A DNA stretch of 64,000 bases from Streptomyces flavofungini (GTDB lineage Bacteria > Actinomycetota > Actinomycetes > Streptomycetales > Streptomycetaceae): assembly GCF_014650815.1 (NCBI RefSeq), contig NZ_BMVR01000001.1, positions 124,001 to 188,000 of the forward strand, in the 5' to 3' direction. The notes below the pieces were generated by a model that searched no databases, was not told the origin of the DNA, and was given only the letters and a program-made list of their open reading frames with translations. Positions 1 through 8,548 of this stretch are shown here, piece after piece (position 1 is the stretch's first letter; every line of letters begins with the position of its first letter). A program made the position numbers and the translations under genes.

Positions 1-768
1 GGCGGCCACCGTGCGGATCGGGTCCAGGAGGGCCGCGTTCGCCTCGGCGTTGGCGCCGGTGAAGCGGGGCTGCTGGCGGCGGAAGTCGCCCTCGGTCAGC
101 TCCTTGTCGGCGCTGACGAAGGAGCCGGTCAGGAAGCCGCGGCCGAGCGGGGAGTACGGGACGAGGGTCACGCCGAGCTCGGCGGCGGCCGGGACCACGG
201 CGCGCTCGATGTCGCGGCTGAACAGCGACCACTCCGACTGCAGGGCCGCGATCGGGTGCACGGCGTGCGCGGCACGCAGCTCGTCACCGGTGACCTCGCT
301 GAGCCCGAGCTGCTTGACCTTGCCCGCGGCGACCAGCTCCGCCAGCACGCCGACCGTCTCCTCGATCGGCACCTTCGGGTCGCGGCGGTGCAGGTAGTAG
401 AGGTCGATCACGTCCACGCCGAGGCGGCTCAGGCTGGCGTCGACGCAGGCGCGGAGGTACTCCGGCGCGTTGTTGATGATCCGCTTCGTCGAGTCGGCCG
501 GGTCGATGGCCAGGGCGCACTTCGTGGCGATGACGACCTCGTCGCGGTGCGCCGCGAAGAACGGCGCGAGGAACTTCTCGTTCTCGCCGCTCGCGTACGC
601 GTCGGCGGTGTCGTAGAGCGTGACGCCCAGGTCGAGTGCCCGCTCCAACGTGGCCCGGGCCTCGTCGGCGTCCGTGGGGCCGTACGCGAAGCTCATGCCC
701 ATGCAGCCGAGCCCCTGGACACCGACCTCGGGGCCCGCCGTGCCGAGCCGTGCGGTGGTGATCTTCAC
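1..768 (-). CDS. Aldo/keto reductase, 3' end beyond the left edge
   Basis: NADPH-dependent aldo/keto reductase of the YajO/IolS-like class; 256 codons lie in the window and the frame runs off position 1. Seen: LYDTADAY near the N-terminus (catalytic Asp and Tyr of the TIM-barrel family), ATKCAL (catalytic Lys), YYLHRRD (catalytic His region) and VPYSPLGRGFL (cofactor-side strand). The GTG at 766-768 is chosen because the protein then opens with the usual KITTARLG-type strand; no better upstream start is visible. It lies 74 nt downstream of a MerR-type regulator on the same strand, so the two are probably one operon, the regulator first. The substrate cannot be read from the sequence. Confidence 0.9.
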   Translation of the reverse strand, partial: MKITTARLGTAGPEVGVQGLGCMGMSFAYGPTDADEARATLERALDLGVTLYDTADAYASGENEKFLAPFFAAHRDEVVIATKCALAIDPADSTKRIINNAPEYLRACVDASLSRLGVDVIDLYYLHRRDPKVPIEETVGVLAELVAAGKVKQLGLSEVTGDELRAAHAVHPIAALQSEWSLFSRDIERAVVPAAAELGVTLVPYSPLGRGFLTGSFVSADKELTEGDFRRQQPRFTGANAEANAALLDPIRTVAA

Positions 769-842
769 TGGTTCCGTGCCTCCGCTGAGGGTCTGGAGTA
801 GCCGTTGTTCCGGAACAGCCGGGGTTCAGGAGCAGCCGGGCT

Positions 843-1298
843 TCAGGAGTAGATGTCGATCTTGTGGTCGAGGACGGCGAGCGTGCCCTGGAGCTCCGCG
901 ATCCGGGCCCGGACGTCGTGGCGGGTGCGCTCCAGGAGCTCCCGGCGCTGCGCGAAGGTCTGCTCGCCCTCGCGCACCAGCTCCGCGTACCGCACCATGT
1001 CGGCGACCGGCATGCCGGTCAGGCGCAGCTTGCCGACCAGGGTGAGCCAGTCCAGATCGCGGTTGCGGTAGCGGCGCTGGCCCGTGTGGGAGCGGTCGAT
1101 GTGCGGCATCAGGCCGATCCGCTCGTACCAGCGCAGGGTGTGCGCGGTCAGTCCGGTCACCGCGACGACCTCGCTGATCGTGTAGTGGTCCTGCCCGTCC
1201 GGGCGCGGATGGGCGGGCGGGGGCGGGCAGATCTCGGGCCCGCCCTGGTCGCGGGCGGGGGCGGGGGTGGGTGCGGGGGTGGTCTCCATCACCGTCAT
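843..1298 (-). CDS. MerR family transcriptional regulator
   Basis: 151-residue MerR-type DNA-binding protein. A proline-rich N-terminal tail of about 40 residues precedes the winged helix-turn-helix (YTISEVVAVTGLTAHTLRWY, then YERIGL), followed by the antiparallel coiled-coil dimerisation helix. No cysteine cluster for metal or Fe-S sensing is visible, so it is not a SoxR or metal-type member. Of the two in-frame ATGs I chose the upstream one at 1298, because a TAGCGT hexamer ends exactly 7 nt before it, fitting a leaderless transcript. It probably controls itself and the aldo/keto reductase downstream; the inverted repeat at 1317-1333 is the likely operator. Confidence 0.9.
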   Translation of the reverse strand: MTVMETTPAPTPAPARDQGGPEICPPPPAHPRPDGQDHYTISEVVAVTGLTAHTLRWYERIGLMPHIDRSHTGQRRYRNRDLDWLTLVGKLRLTGMPVADMVRYAELVREGEQTFAQRRELLERTRHDVRARIAELQGTLAVLDHKIDIYS

Positions 1299-1305
1299 GG
1301 CCCCC

Positions 1306-1333
1306 ACGCTAGAACCCTTGAGCGCACTCCAAG
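1306..1333 (-). promoter_or_regulatory. MerR-type promoter/operator
   Basis: On the minus strand TTGGAG (1332-1327) and TAGCGT (1311-1306) are 15 nt apart, and the start codon follows 7 nt after the second hexamer. An imperfect dyad, CTTGAG with CTCCAAG (1317-1333), overlaps the -35 side, as expected of a MerR-family operator. Inferred from sequence only. Confidence 0.5.
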
Positions 1334-1412
1334 CAAGGGCATTCGAGAAGATCGCCGGACGCGGGGGAAATCCGCGGGACGGCGCCGGGGTCCGCTGACT
1401 ACCGTGCGGCCC

Positions 1413-1910
1413 ATGAATCTCGTACGACGCGCCGCGGCGGCGGACGCCGAAGAAGTCATACGCCTGCGCCAGGTCATGATCGACTCCGTGTTCACCCTGG
1501 ACGGCACCCTGCCCACCACGTCCGTCACCGACTGGCACGCCGCATCCATCCCCACCGTCCGCGAGCGCCTCGCCCACCCCGAGGGGAACTTCGCCGCGTT
1601 CGTCGTCGACCACCCCGAGCGGCCCGGCGGCCTCGCCGCGCTCGCCGTGGGCACCCTGGAGTACCGCATCGGGCGCGCGGGCAATCCGCACGGCCTCGCG
1701 GGCTATCTCTTCAGCGTCGCCACCGACCCCGGCACGCGCCGCCGGGGCTACTCCCGCGCCTGCGTGGAGGCGCTGCTCGACTGGTTCCGGGAGCGGGGCG
1801 CCGGGCAGGTCGACCTCACCGCGTCGCCCGAGGCCGAGCCGCTGTACGCGTCCCTCGGGTTCGTCCGCAAGCCCGACCCCTACATGCAGCTCAAACTCAA
1901 GGACGCTTAG
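1413..1910 (+). CDS. GNAT family N-acetyltransferase
   Basis: 165-residue Gcn5-related acetyltransferase. The acetyl-CoA loop is visible in the segment VATDPGTRRRGYSRACVEAL (the R/Q-x-x-G-x-G/A type loop), followed by the C-terminal ASPEAEPLYASLGF strand-helix typical of GNAT enzymes. The acceptor substrate is unknown. The start is ATG 1413, preceded 7 nt upstream by TACCGT (1400-1405), which suggests a leaderless mRNA. It is divergent from the MerR gene and followed after 10 nt by a serine hydrolase gene that has its own TANNNT hexamer, so the two may or may not share a transcript. Confidence 0.88.
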   Translation: MNLVRRAAAADAEEVIRLRQVMIDSVFTLDGTLPTTSVTDWHAASIPTVRERLAHPEGNFAAFVVDHPERPGGLAALAVGTLEYRIGRAGNPHGLAGYLFSVATDPGTRRRGYSRACVEALLDWFRERGAGQVDLTASPEAEPLYASLGFVRKPDPYMQLKLKDA

Positions 1911-1920
1911 GCTCGTACGC

Positions 1921-2736
1921 ATGCAGAGCCTGGCGTTGATCGAGAACTGGCCGGTCCCGACCGCTGCCGCCGCCGTCGTCCGCGCGGACGGCACCGTCGC
2001 CGGGACGCGCGGGCCCACCGGGCAGCCCTTCGCCCTCGCCTCCGTCACCAAGCCGCTCGCGGCGTACGCGGCGCTCGTCGCGTACGAGGAGGGGGCGATC
2101 GAGCTGGACGAGCCCGCCGGGCCCGAGGGGGCCACCGTGCGGCATCTGCTCGCGCACACCAGCGGGCTCGCCTTCGACGCGCACGACGTCGTGGCCGCGC
2201 CCGGGGCGCGGCGGCTCTACTCCAACTCCGGGTTCGAGGTGCTCGGCGAGCACATCGCCAAGGCGACCGAGATTCCCTTCGAGGACTATCTGCGGCAGGC
2301 CGTGCTCGAACCGCTCGGGATGTCGTCCACCTTCCTCGCGGGTGCCGGGTCGCCCGCGAAGGACGGGGTGTCGACCGTGGCCGACCTCGTGCGGTTCGCC
2401 GCCGAGGTGCAGCTGCCCCGGCTGCTGGATCCGCGGACCGTGGCCGAGGCCATGTCCGTGGCCTACCCCGGACTCAAGGGGGTGCTTCCCGGGTACGGGC
2501 ATCAGAATCCCAACGACTGGGGGCTCGGGTTCGAGATCCGGGACGGGAAGTCGCCGCACTGGACGGGGAGTTCCTCCTCGGCTCGGACCTTTGGGCACTT
2601 CGGGCAGGCGGGCACGTTCCTGTGGATCGACCCGGACGCGGGGGCGGCGTGCGTCGCCCTGACGGACCGGGCGTTCGGGCCGTGGGCCGTGGAGGTGTGG
2701 CCCGCGTTCACCGACGCGGTGCTGGCCGAGCTCTAG
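1921..2736 (+). CDS. Serine hydrolase, beta-lactamase class C/PBP-like
   Basis: 271-residue serine hydrolase of the AmpC/esterase EstB fold. The three active-site motifs are in order: SVTK at residues 41-44 (nucleophile Ser41, Lys44), YSN at 101-103 (the YxN motif) and GHFG at 226-229 (the KTG-equivalent, H-F-G form). There is no signal peptide, so it probably acts in the cytosol as an esterase or peptidase rather than as a secreted beta-lactamase. The start codon follows TAGGCT (1908-1913, overlapping the previous stop) by 7 nt, again leaderless-like. The substrate is unknown. Confidence 0.88.
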   Translation: MQSLALIENWPVPTAAAAVVRADGTVAGTRGPTGQPFALASVTKPLAAYAALVAYEEGAIELDEPAGPEGATVRHLLAHTSGLAFDAHDVVAAPGARRLYSNSGFEVLGEHIAKATEIPFEDYLRQAVLEPLGMSSTFLAGAGSPAKDGVSTVADLVRFAAEVQLPRLLDPRTVAEAMSVAYPGLKGVLPGYGHQNPNDWGLGFEIRDGKSPHWTGSSSSARTFGHFGQAGTFLWIDPDAGAACVALTDRAFGPWAVEVWPAFTDAVLAEL

Positions 2737-2743
2737 CGGCGCC

Positions 2744-3400
2744 TCAGCTCATCTCCCACACCAGCAGCTCCGCCCTGCCCCCGTACGCCACCACGTCCAA
2801 CCCCTGCTCCCCCGTCACCCGGGCCGCGTCCCCCATGCCCAACTCCTCGTCCGCCAGGGCCACTTCGCCGTGGACCACATGGACGTAGACCGACGGGGCG
2901 TCGGGCAGGGCCGTGCGTTCGCCGGGGGTCAGGCGGCGGACGTGGAGGAGGGCGCCCGCGGCGGGGACCGCGTAGGGCGTGGAGTCGGCGATTCCGTGGA
3001 CGATGGCGTAGGACGGGGGGCCGCCGGGGGCACGGGGGGACAGCCACATCTGGAGGAAGGTCAGGGGCTCGGGGCCCGCGTTGCGCTCGACGTGGCGGAC
3101 CCCCGCGCCCGCGCTGAGGTGCTGGACGTCGCCGCGGCGGACGACGGACTCGTGGCCCTCGGAGTCGCGGTGGGTCAGCTCGCCCGCGACGACCCAGGTG
3201 ACGATCTCGGTGTGGCTGTGCGGATGCTCGTCGAACCCGGCGCCGGGCGCCAAGTGCTCCTCGTTGCAGGCGAGGAGTGCGCCGAAGCGGAGGTTGTCGG
3301 GCTCGTAGTAGGGCCCGAAGGAGAAGGCGTGGAAGGAGTCGATCCCCGCCATGGGGTCGCCCCCGGGATACCGCTCACCGGAACGCCGTACTTCAATCAC
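2744..3400 (-). CDS. Pirin family protein
   Basis: 218-residue bicupin of the pirin/YhaK type. The N-terminal cupin carries the metal-ligand cluster as HPHSHTEIV (near residue 62) and a later E-x5-H pattern (LSAGAGVRHVERN), as in quercetinase-like pirins; the C-terminal half is the second, metal-free cupin. Family members are nuclear cofactors, quercetin dioxygenases or redox sensors; the role here is unknown. The GTG at 3400 is chosen because TACGGT (3412-3407) lies 6 nt before it and the protein then starts with the family's IEVRRS. It is convergent with the serine hydrolase gene, with only 7 nt between stops. Confidence 0.88.
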   Translation of the reverse strand: MIEVRRSGERYPGGDPMAGIDSFHAFSFGPYYEPDNLRFGALLACNEEHLAPGAGFDEHPHSHTEIVTWVVAGELTHRDSEGHESVVRRGDVQHLSAGAGVRHVERNAGPEPLTFLQMWLSPRAPGGPPSYAIVHGIADSTPYAVPAAGALLHVRRLTPGERTALPDAPSVYVHVVHGEVALADEELGMGDAARVTGEQGLDVVAYGGRAELLVWEMS

Positions 3401-3406
3401 GCCCCC

Positions 3407-3412
3407 ACCGTA
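3407..3412 (-). promoter_or_regulatory. -10 hexamer of the pirin gene (leaderless type)
   Basis: TACGGT on the minus strand ends 6 nt before the GTG start codon, the spacing of leaderless actinobacterial promoters. No convincing -35 was identified. Confidence 0.4.
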
Positions 3413-3458
3413 GACCCGGCCCCGCACGCCGCCGTCCCGATAAGGCAGTCTTGTCCCC

Positions 3459-4685
3459 GTGCCCGAACCTGAAGCGAACTCAGCCCACCAGGGCGCCGGT
3501 GCCGACGCCCGGCGCGCCGGCCGCGCCCACGCGCACACCGCGACCCTGAAGCGCCTGGAGAAGTCGTCCGGCAGCCTCGCGGCGCAGGCGATCGCGCGCA
3601 TGGACGAGACGCTGTCCTGGTACCGGGCCATGCCACCGGAGAACCGCTCCTGGATCGGCCTGGTCGCCCAGGCCGGTATCGCCGCGTTCACCGAGTGGTT
3701 CCGGCACCCCGACGCCCCGCAGGCGATCTCGACGGACGTCTTCGGCACCGCGCCGCGCGAGCTGACCCGGGCGATCACGCTGCGCCAGACCGTGGAGATG
3801 GTGCGGACCACCATCGAGGTGATGGAGTCCGCGATCGACGAGGTGGCGGCCCCGGGCGACGAGGGCGTGCTGCGCGAGGCGCTGCTCGTCTACGCCCGCG
3901 AGATCGCCTTCGCCACCGCGCAGGTGTACGCACAGGCCGCCGAGGCACGCGGTGCCTGGGACGCGCGCCTGGAGTCGCTGGTGGTGAACGCCGTGCTCTC
4001 CGGGGAGGCCGATGAGGGTGCCGTCTCCCGTGCGGCGGCGCTTGGCTGGAACTCGCCGGACCACGTCTGCGTGGTCCTCGGCACCGCGCCCGACGGCGAC
4101 AGCGAACTCACCGTCGAGGCGATCCGGCGCGCGGCACGGCACGCCAAGCTCCAGGTCCTCACCGGTGTACTCGGGACCCGCCTGGTCGTCATCGCGGGCG
4201 GCAACGACAACCCCCTGGCGGTCGCCAAGGCGCTGATCGGGCCGTACGCGGCCGGGCCCGTGGTGGCCGGGCCCATCGTGCCGGACCTGCTTGCCGCCAC
4301 CCGCTCCGCGCAGGCCGCCGCCGCGGGCCTGAAGGCGTGCGGGGCCTGGCAGGACGCGCCGCGCCCCGTCCTCGCGGACGATCTGCTGCCCGAGCGGGCG
4401 ATCGCGGGCGATCCAGCGGCGCGCGAACAGCTGGTGGAGGAGATCTACAGACCGCTGGAGGAGGCCGGTTCGGCGCTCCTGGAGACCCTCAGCGTCTACC
4501 TGGAACAGGCGAGCAGCCTGGAGGGCGCCGCGCGGATGCTCTTTGTGCATCCCAACACCGTGCGCTACCGGCTTCGACGTGTGACTGACGTCACCGGCTG
4601 GTCACCCTCGGATGTGCGCTCGGCGTTCACTCTGCGCATCGCGCTGATCCTGGGACGTCTCGCCGACGGTGATCCCCAGCCTTAA
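3459..4685 (+). CDS. fasR: PucR/CdaR-type regulator of fatty acid synthesis (FasR)
   Basis: 408-residue regulator with the PucR C-terminal helix-turn-helix (VHPNTVRYRLRRVTDVTGW near residue 367) preceded by a GGDEF-like sensor segment. It sits directly upstream of fabD-fabH-acpP-fabF in the same orientation. In S. coelicolor the protein in this position, FasR, activates the fab operon and is needed for normal lipid supply; the assignment rests on family plus position. Start GTG 3459 follows CAGTCT (3446-3451) by 7 nt. The 89-nt gap to fabD holds TACAAT at 4702-4707, a candidate -10 for a separate fabD promoter where FasR would act. Confidence 0.9.
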   Translation: MPEPEANSAHQGAGADARRAGRAHAHTATLKRLEKSSGSLAAQAIARMDETLSWYRAMPPENRSWIGLVAQAGIAAFTEWFRHPDAPQAISTDVFGTAPRELTRAITLRQTVEMVRTTIEVMESAIDEVAAPGDEGVLREALLVYAREIAFATAQVYAQAAEARGAWDARLESLVVNAVLSGEADEGAVSRAAALGWNSPDHVCVVLGTAPDGDSELTVEAIRRAARHAKLQVLTGVLGTRLVVIAGGNDNPLAVAKALIGPYAAGPVVAGPIVPDLLAATRSAQAAAAGLKACGAWQDAPRPVLADDLLPERAIAGDPAAREQLVEEIYRPLEEAGSALLETLSVYLEQASSLEGAARMLFVHPNTVRYRLRRVTDVTGWSPSDVRSAFTLRIALILGRLADGDPQP

Positions 4686-4701
4686 GTCTTTGTCGGGGCT
4701 C

Positions 4702-4707
4702 TACAAT
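4702..4707 (+). promoter_or_regulatory. Candidate -10 of the fab operon
   Basis: TACAAT lies in the 89-nt gap between fasR and fabD. No good -35 sits 17 nt upstream, which would fit an activator-dependent promoter such as one driven by FasR. The mapping is inferred. Confidence 0.4.
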
Positions 4708-4774
4708 TCCCCCAGCGGTTCTTCGTCCCTGTCCCCACGGGCGGTTCGTACTGTCCACAAGAGAGAGTGTGAGA

Positions 4775-5686
4775 GTGCTCGTACTCGTCGCTCCCGGCCA
4801 AGGCGCTCAGACGCCCGGCTTCCTGACCCCCTGGCTGGACCTCCCCGGTGCCGCCGACCGGCTCGCTGCCTGGTCGGACGCCATCGGGCTCGACCTCGTC
4901 CACTACGGCACGCAGGCCGACGCGGACGAGATCCGGGACACCGCGGTGGCGCAGCCGCTGCTCGTGGCCGCCGGTCTGGTCTCCGCCGCGGCACTGGGTG
5001 ACATCACGCCGGGCGCCGTCGCCGGGCACAGCGTCGGCGAGATCACCGCCGCCGCGTACGCCGGTGTGCTCACCGAGGACGACGCCCTGCGCTTCGTGCG
5101 CAAGCGCGGCCTGGCCATGGCCGAGGCCGCCGCGGCAACGGAGACCGGCATGGCGGCGCTGCTCGGCGGCGACCCCGCCGTGACCGTGCCGCACCTGGAG
5201 AAGCTGGGCCTGACCCCGGCGAACGTGAACGGCGCGGGCCAGATCGTGGCCGCGGGCACCGCGGCCCAGCTCGCCGCCCTCGCGGAGGACAAGCCCGAGG
5301 GCGTCCGCAAGGTCGTCGCCCTCAAGGTGGCGGGCGCGTTCCACACGGAGCACATGGCACCCGCCGTGGCGACGCTGGCGGAGGCCGCAGCAGGCCTCAC
5401 CGTCGCCGACCCCCGGTTCACCTACCTCTCGAACCGCGACGGCAAGACGGTCACCGGCGGCGCCGACGTGGTCGCCCGCCTGGTCGGCCAGGTCGCCAAC
5501 CCGGTCCGCTGGGACCTGTGCATGGAGACCTTCACGGAGCTCGGCGTGACGGCGCTGATCGAGATGTGCCCCGGTGGCACCCTGACCGGTCTGGCCAAGC
5601 GCGCGCTGCCGGGCGTCAAGACGCTCGCGGTGAAGACCCCCGACGACCTCGACGCGGCCCGCACGCTCGTCGCCGAGCATTCCTGA
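4775..5686 (+). CDS. fabD: Malonyl-CoA:ACP transacylase
   Basis: Transfers malonyl from CoA to acyl carrier protein, the entry step of type II fatty acid elongation in the cytosol. With the GTG at 4775 the protein has 303 residues and opens MLVLVAPGQGAQ, as I recall for Streptomyces FabD. GAGAGAG at 4761-4767 is correctly spaced for this start; the upstream GTG at 4769 leaves only one base. The nucleophile elbow GHSVGE gives Ser86, the catalytic His is His190 in AGAFHTEHM, and KRGLAMAEA carries the Arg that binds the malonyl carboxylate. First gene of the fab operon; 22 nt separate it from fabH. Confidence 0.96.
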   Translation: MLVLVAPGQGAQTPGFLTPWLDLPGAADRLAAWSDAIGLDLVHYGTQADADEIRDTAVAQPLLVAAGLVSAAALGDITPGAVAGHSVGEITAAAYAGVLTEDDALRFVRKRGLAMAEAAAATETGMAALLGGDPAVTVPHLEKLGLTPANVNGAGQIVAAGTAAQLAALAEDKPEGVRKVVALKVAGAFHTEHMAPAVATLAEAAAGLTVADPRFTYLSNRDGKTVTGGADVVARLVGQVANPVRWDLCMETFTELGVTALIEMCPGGTLTGLAKRALPGVKTLAVKTPDDLDAARTLVAEHS

Positions 5687-5708
5687 GCGAGACAAGGAGC
5701 CGTAGCGC

Positions 5709-6710
5709 ATGTCGAAGATCAAGCCCAGCCAGGGCGCCCCGTACGCGCGGATCATGGGCGTCGGCGGCTACCGGCCCACCCGTGTCGTACCGAACGAGGT
5801 CATCCTCGAGACGATCGACTCGTCCGACGAGTGGATCCGTTCCCGCTCCGGCATCCAGACCCGGCACTGGGCCTCCGACGAGGAGACCGTCGCGGCGATG
5901 TCGATCGAGGCGTCCGGCAAGGCCATCGCGGACGCGGGCATCACGCCCGAGCAGATCGGCGCCGTGATCGTCTCCACCGTCTCGCACTTCAAGCAGACCC
6001 CGGCGATCGCCACCGAGATCGCGGACAGGCTCGGCACCGGCAAGCCCGCCGCGTTCGACATCTCCGCGGGCTGCGCCGGCTTCGGCTACGGCCTGACCCT
6101 CGCCAAGGGCCTGGTCGTCGAGGGCTCCGCCGAGTACGTCCTGGTCATCGGCGTGGAGCGACTGAGCGACCTCACCGACCTGCACGACCGGGCCACGGCG
6201 TTCCTGTTCGGTGACGGCGCGGGCGCGGTGATCGTGGGCCCCTCCAAGGAGCCGAAGATCGGCCCGACGGTCTGGGGCTCGGAGGGCGACAAGTCCGACA
6301 CGATCAAGCAGACCGAGTCGTGGGAGGCGTACCGCAACGGCGCCCCCGACAAGTTCCCTGCCATTACGCAGGAGGGCCAGGCGGTGTTCCGCTGGGCCGT
6401 GTTCGAGATGGCGAAGGTCGCCCAGCAGGCGCTGGACGCGGCCGGAATCACCGCGGACGACCTGGATGTCTTCATTCCGCATCAGGCCAACGAGCGGATC
6501 ATCGACTCGATGGTGAAGACTCTGAAACTGCCGGAGCACGTCATGGTCGCCCGTGACGTGCGCACCACCGGCAACACCTCGGCCGCCTCGATTCCGCTCG
6601 CGATGGAGCGGCTTCTGGCGACCGGTGAGGCGAAGAGCGGCGACACGGCGCTCGTCATCGGCTTCGGGGCGGGTCTCGTGTACGCCGCCACGGTCGTTAC
6701 CCTCCCCTAG
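5709..6710 (+). CDS. fabH: 3-oxoacyl-ACP synthase III
   Basis: Condenses an acyl-CoA starter with malonyl-ACP and so sets straight versus branched fatty acids. The 333-residue protein has the full KAS III triad: Cys122 in SAGCAGF, His258 in IPHQAN and Asn289 in TGNTSAAS. In Streptomyces FabH prefers isobutyryl- and methylbutyryl-CoA starters. AAGGAG is suitably placed before ATG 5709. It is the second gene of the operon; 73 nt to acpP leave room for a small internal promoter but none is obvious. Confidence 0.97.
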   Translation: MSKIKPSQGAPYARIMGVGGYRPTRVVPNEVILETIDSSDEWIRSRSGIQTRHWASDEETVAAMSIEASGKAIADAGITPEQIGAVIVSTVSHFKQTPAIATEIADRLGTGKPAAFDISAGCAGFGYGLTLAKGLVVEGSAEYVLVIGVERLSDLTDLHDRATAFLFGDGAGAVIVGPSKEPKIGPTVWGSEGDKSDTIKQTESWEAYRNGAPDKFPAITQEGQAVFRWAVFEMAKVAQQALDAAGITADDLDVFIPHQANERIIDSMVKTLKLPEHVMVARDVRTTGNTSAASIPLAMERLLATGEAKSGDTALVIGFGAGLVYAATVVTLP

Positions 6711-6783
6711 GCACCCGCTGCGGATCTTCGGATCCACGCGGTTGCCGTCACACCCTCTGGATACATACGAAGGAGCGCCAAAC

Positions 6784-7032
6784 ATGGCCGCCACTGAGAA
6801 GGAGATCGTCGACGGTCTCGCGGAGATCGTCAACGAGATCGCCGGCATCCCGGTCGAGGACGTCCAGCTGGACAAGTCCTTCACCGACGACCTGGACGTC
6901 GACTCGCTGTCCATGGTCGAGGTCGTCGTCGCCGCCGAAGAGCGCTTCGACGTCAAGATCCCGGACGACGACGTCAAGAACCTCAAGACGGTCGGCGACG
7001 CGACCAAGTACATCCTCGAGCACCAGGGCTGA
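6784..7032 (+). CDS. acpP: Acyl carrier protein
   Basis: 82-residue acidic four-helix carrier that holds growing acyl chains on 4'-phosphopantetheine. The attachment motif DSLS gives Ser41, in LDVDSLSMVEVV. GAAGGAG ends 8 nt before ATG 6784, a strong ribosome binding site fitting the high expression of this protein. It sits between fabH and fabF, the normal order for the primary-metabolism ACP in Streptomyces, so it is the fatty-acid and not a polyketide ACP. Confidence 0.97.
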   Translation: MAATEKEIVDGLAEIVNEIAGIPVEDVQLDKSFTDDLDVDSLSMVEVVVAAEERFDVKIPDDDVKNLKTVGDATKYILEHQG

Positions 7033-7148
7033 CACCCGGTACGAGCCTGACGACCGCAGGCTCGTACCGGCCCGGCTCATGCCAGCCGCCACCCGGCGGT
7101 GGCGCCGCCGCATCCGCATCTGAACCAAATCGTGGAGAGAGAAATCCA

Positions 7149-8411
7149 GTGAACTCGACCAATCGCACCGTGGTCGTCACCGGTATCGGCGCAACCACAC
7201 CGCTGGGTGGCGACGCGGCATCGACCTGGGAGGGTCTGCTCGCCGGCCGTTCCGGGATCAGCCTCATCGAGGAGGACTGGGCGGCCGAGCTGCCGGTCCG
7301 CATCGCCGGGCGGATCGCCGTGGAGCCGACGGAGACCATCCCGCGCCCGCAGGCCCGCAAGCTCGACCGTTCGGCGCAGTTCGCGCTGGTCGCGGCCGAC
7401 GAGGCCTGGAAGGACGCGGGTTTCACCGCGAAGGCCGGTGAGGACACGGCCGTCGACCCCGACCGCCTCGGCGCGGTCATCGCCTCCGGCATCGGCGGCG
7501 TGACGACCCTCCTCGACCAGTACGACGTGCTGAAGGAGAAGGGCGTACGCCGCGTCTCCCCGCACACGGTTCCCATGCTGATGCCCAACTCGCCCGCGGC
7601 GAACGTCGGCATCACCCTGAACGCCCGCGCCGGGGTGCACACCCCGGTCTCGGCCTGCGCGTCCGGCGCGGAGGCCATCGGCTACGCGATCGAGATGATC
7701 CGCACCGGCCGCGCCGACATCGTCGTCGCCGGCGGCACGGAGGCGGCCATCCACCCGCTGCCGATCGCCGCGTTCGGCAACATGATGGCGATGTCGAAGA
7801 ACAACGACGACCCGCAGGGCGCCTCCCGCCCCTACGACCGCGACCGCAACGGCTTCGTGCTCGGCGAGGGCGCGGGCGTGGTCGTCCTGGAGTCCGAGGA
7901 GCACGCCAAGGCGCGCGGCGCCCGGATCTACGCGGAGGCAGTCGGCCAGGGCATCTCGGCCGACGCCCACCACATCACGCAGCCCGAGCCGTCCGGCAAC
8001 GGCATCGCGGCGGCGCTGCAGCACCTGGTCGACAACACCGGCCTGAAGCCCGCCGAGATCGTGCACATCAACGCGCACGCCACCTCGACCCCGCAGGGCG
8101 ACGTCGGTGAGATCAAGGCGCTGCGCCAGGCCTTCGGCGACGACGTCGACCACATGGCGATCGCCTCGACGAAGTCGATGACCGGTCACCTCCTGGGCGG
8201 CGCCGGTGGCGTGGAGACCGTCGCGACGGTCCTCGCGCTGTACCACCGGATGGCCCCGCCCACGATCAACGTCGAGAACCTCGACCCCGAGGTCGACGCG
8301 GACATCATCCGCGGCGAGCCCCGCCCGCTGCCCGAGGGCACGATCGCGGCGCTGAACGACTCGTTCGGCTTCGGCGGCCACAACGTGGTCCTCGCCTTCC
8401 GCACTGTGTGA
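7149..8411 (+). CDS. fabF: 3-oxoacyl-ACP synthase II
   Basis: Elongating condensing enzyme of type II fatty acid synthesis, 420 residues. Active-site residues are Cys170 (PVSACASGAE), His310 (INAHATSTPQGD) and His347 (STKSMTGHLLG), the Cys-His-His triad of KAS I/II. GTG 7149 follows GGAGAGAG. It is the last gene of the operon and is closed by a very long hairpin at 8496-8534. Unlike polyketide KS-alpha genes it has no chain-length-factor partner beside it. Confidence 0.97.
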   Translation: MNSTNRTVVVTGIGATTPLGGDAASTWEGLLAGRSGISLIEEDWAAELPVRIAGRIAVEPTETIPRPQARKLDRSAQFALVAADEAWKDAGFTAKAGEDTAVDPDRLGAVIASGIGGVTTLLDQYDVLKEKGVRRVSPHTVPMLMPNSPAANVGITLNARAGVHTPVSACASGAEAIGYAIEMIRTGRADIVVAGGTEAAIHPLPIAAFGNMMAMSKNNDDPQGASRPYDRDRNGFVLGEGAGVVVLESEEHAKARGARIYAEAVGQGISADAHHITQPEPSGNGIAAALQHLVDNTGLKPAEIVHINAHATSTPQGDVGEIKALRQAFGDDVDHMAIASTKSMTGHLLGGAGGVETVATVLALYHRMAPPTINVENLDPEVDADIIRGEPRPLPEGTIAALNDSFGFGGHNVVLAFRTV

Positions 8412-8495
8412 TGCGGCTGAACCGCCGCCGCGCTCGCGGACCCCATCGCTCGCCGCTGGGGTTCCTCAATTGATGGCCGCGGTGTTCGTCGCACA

Positions 8496-8534
8496 GAAGA
8501 AGGCCCGCCCGGACTCTCCGGGCGGGCCTTCTTC
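8496..8534 (+). terminator. Terminator of the fab operon
   Basis: Perfect 18-bp stem (8496-8513 with 8517-8534) and a 3-nt loop. The stem ends in GAAG/CTTC, so a short U-rich stretch forms on either strand. It lies between the convergent fabF and DUF3145 genes and can serve both. Confidence 0.85.
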
Positions 8535-8548
8535 ACGTGTACGCGCTC

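Noticed and set aside
4769..8411. Type II polyketide cluster
   Set aside because: The KS has no chain-length factor beside it and the order fabD-fabH-acpP-fabF is that of primary fatty acid synthesis.
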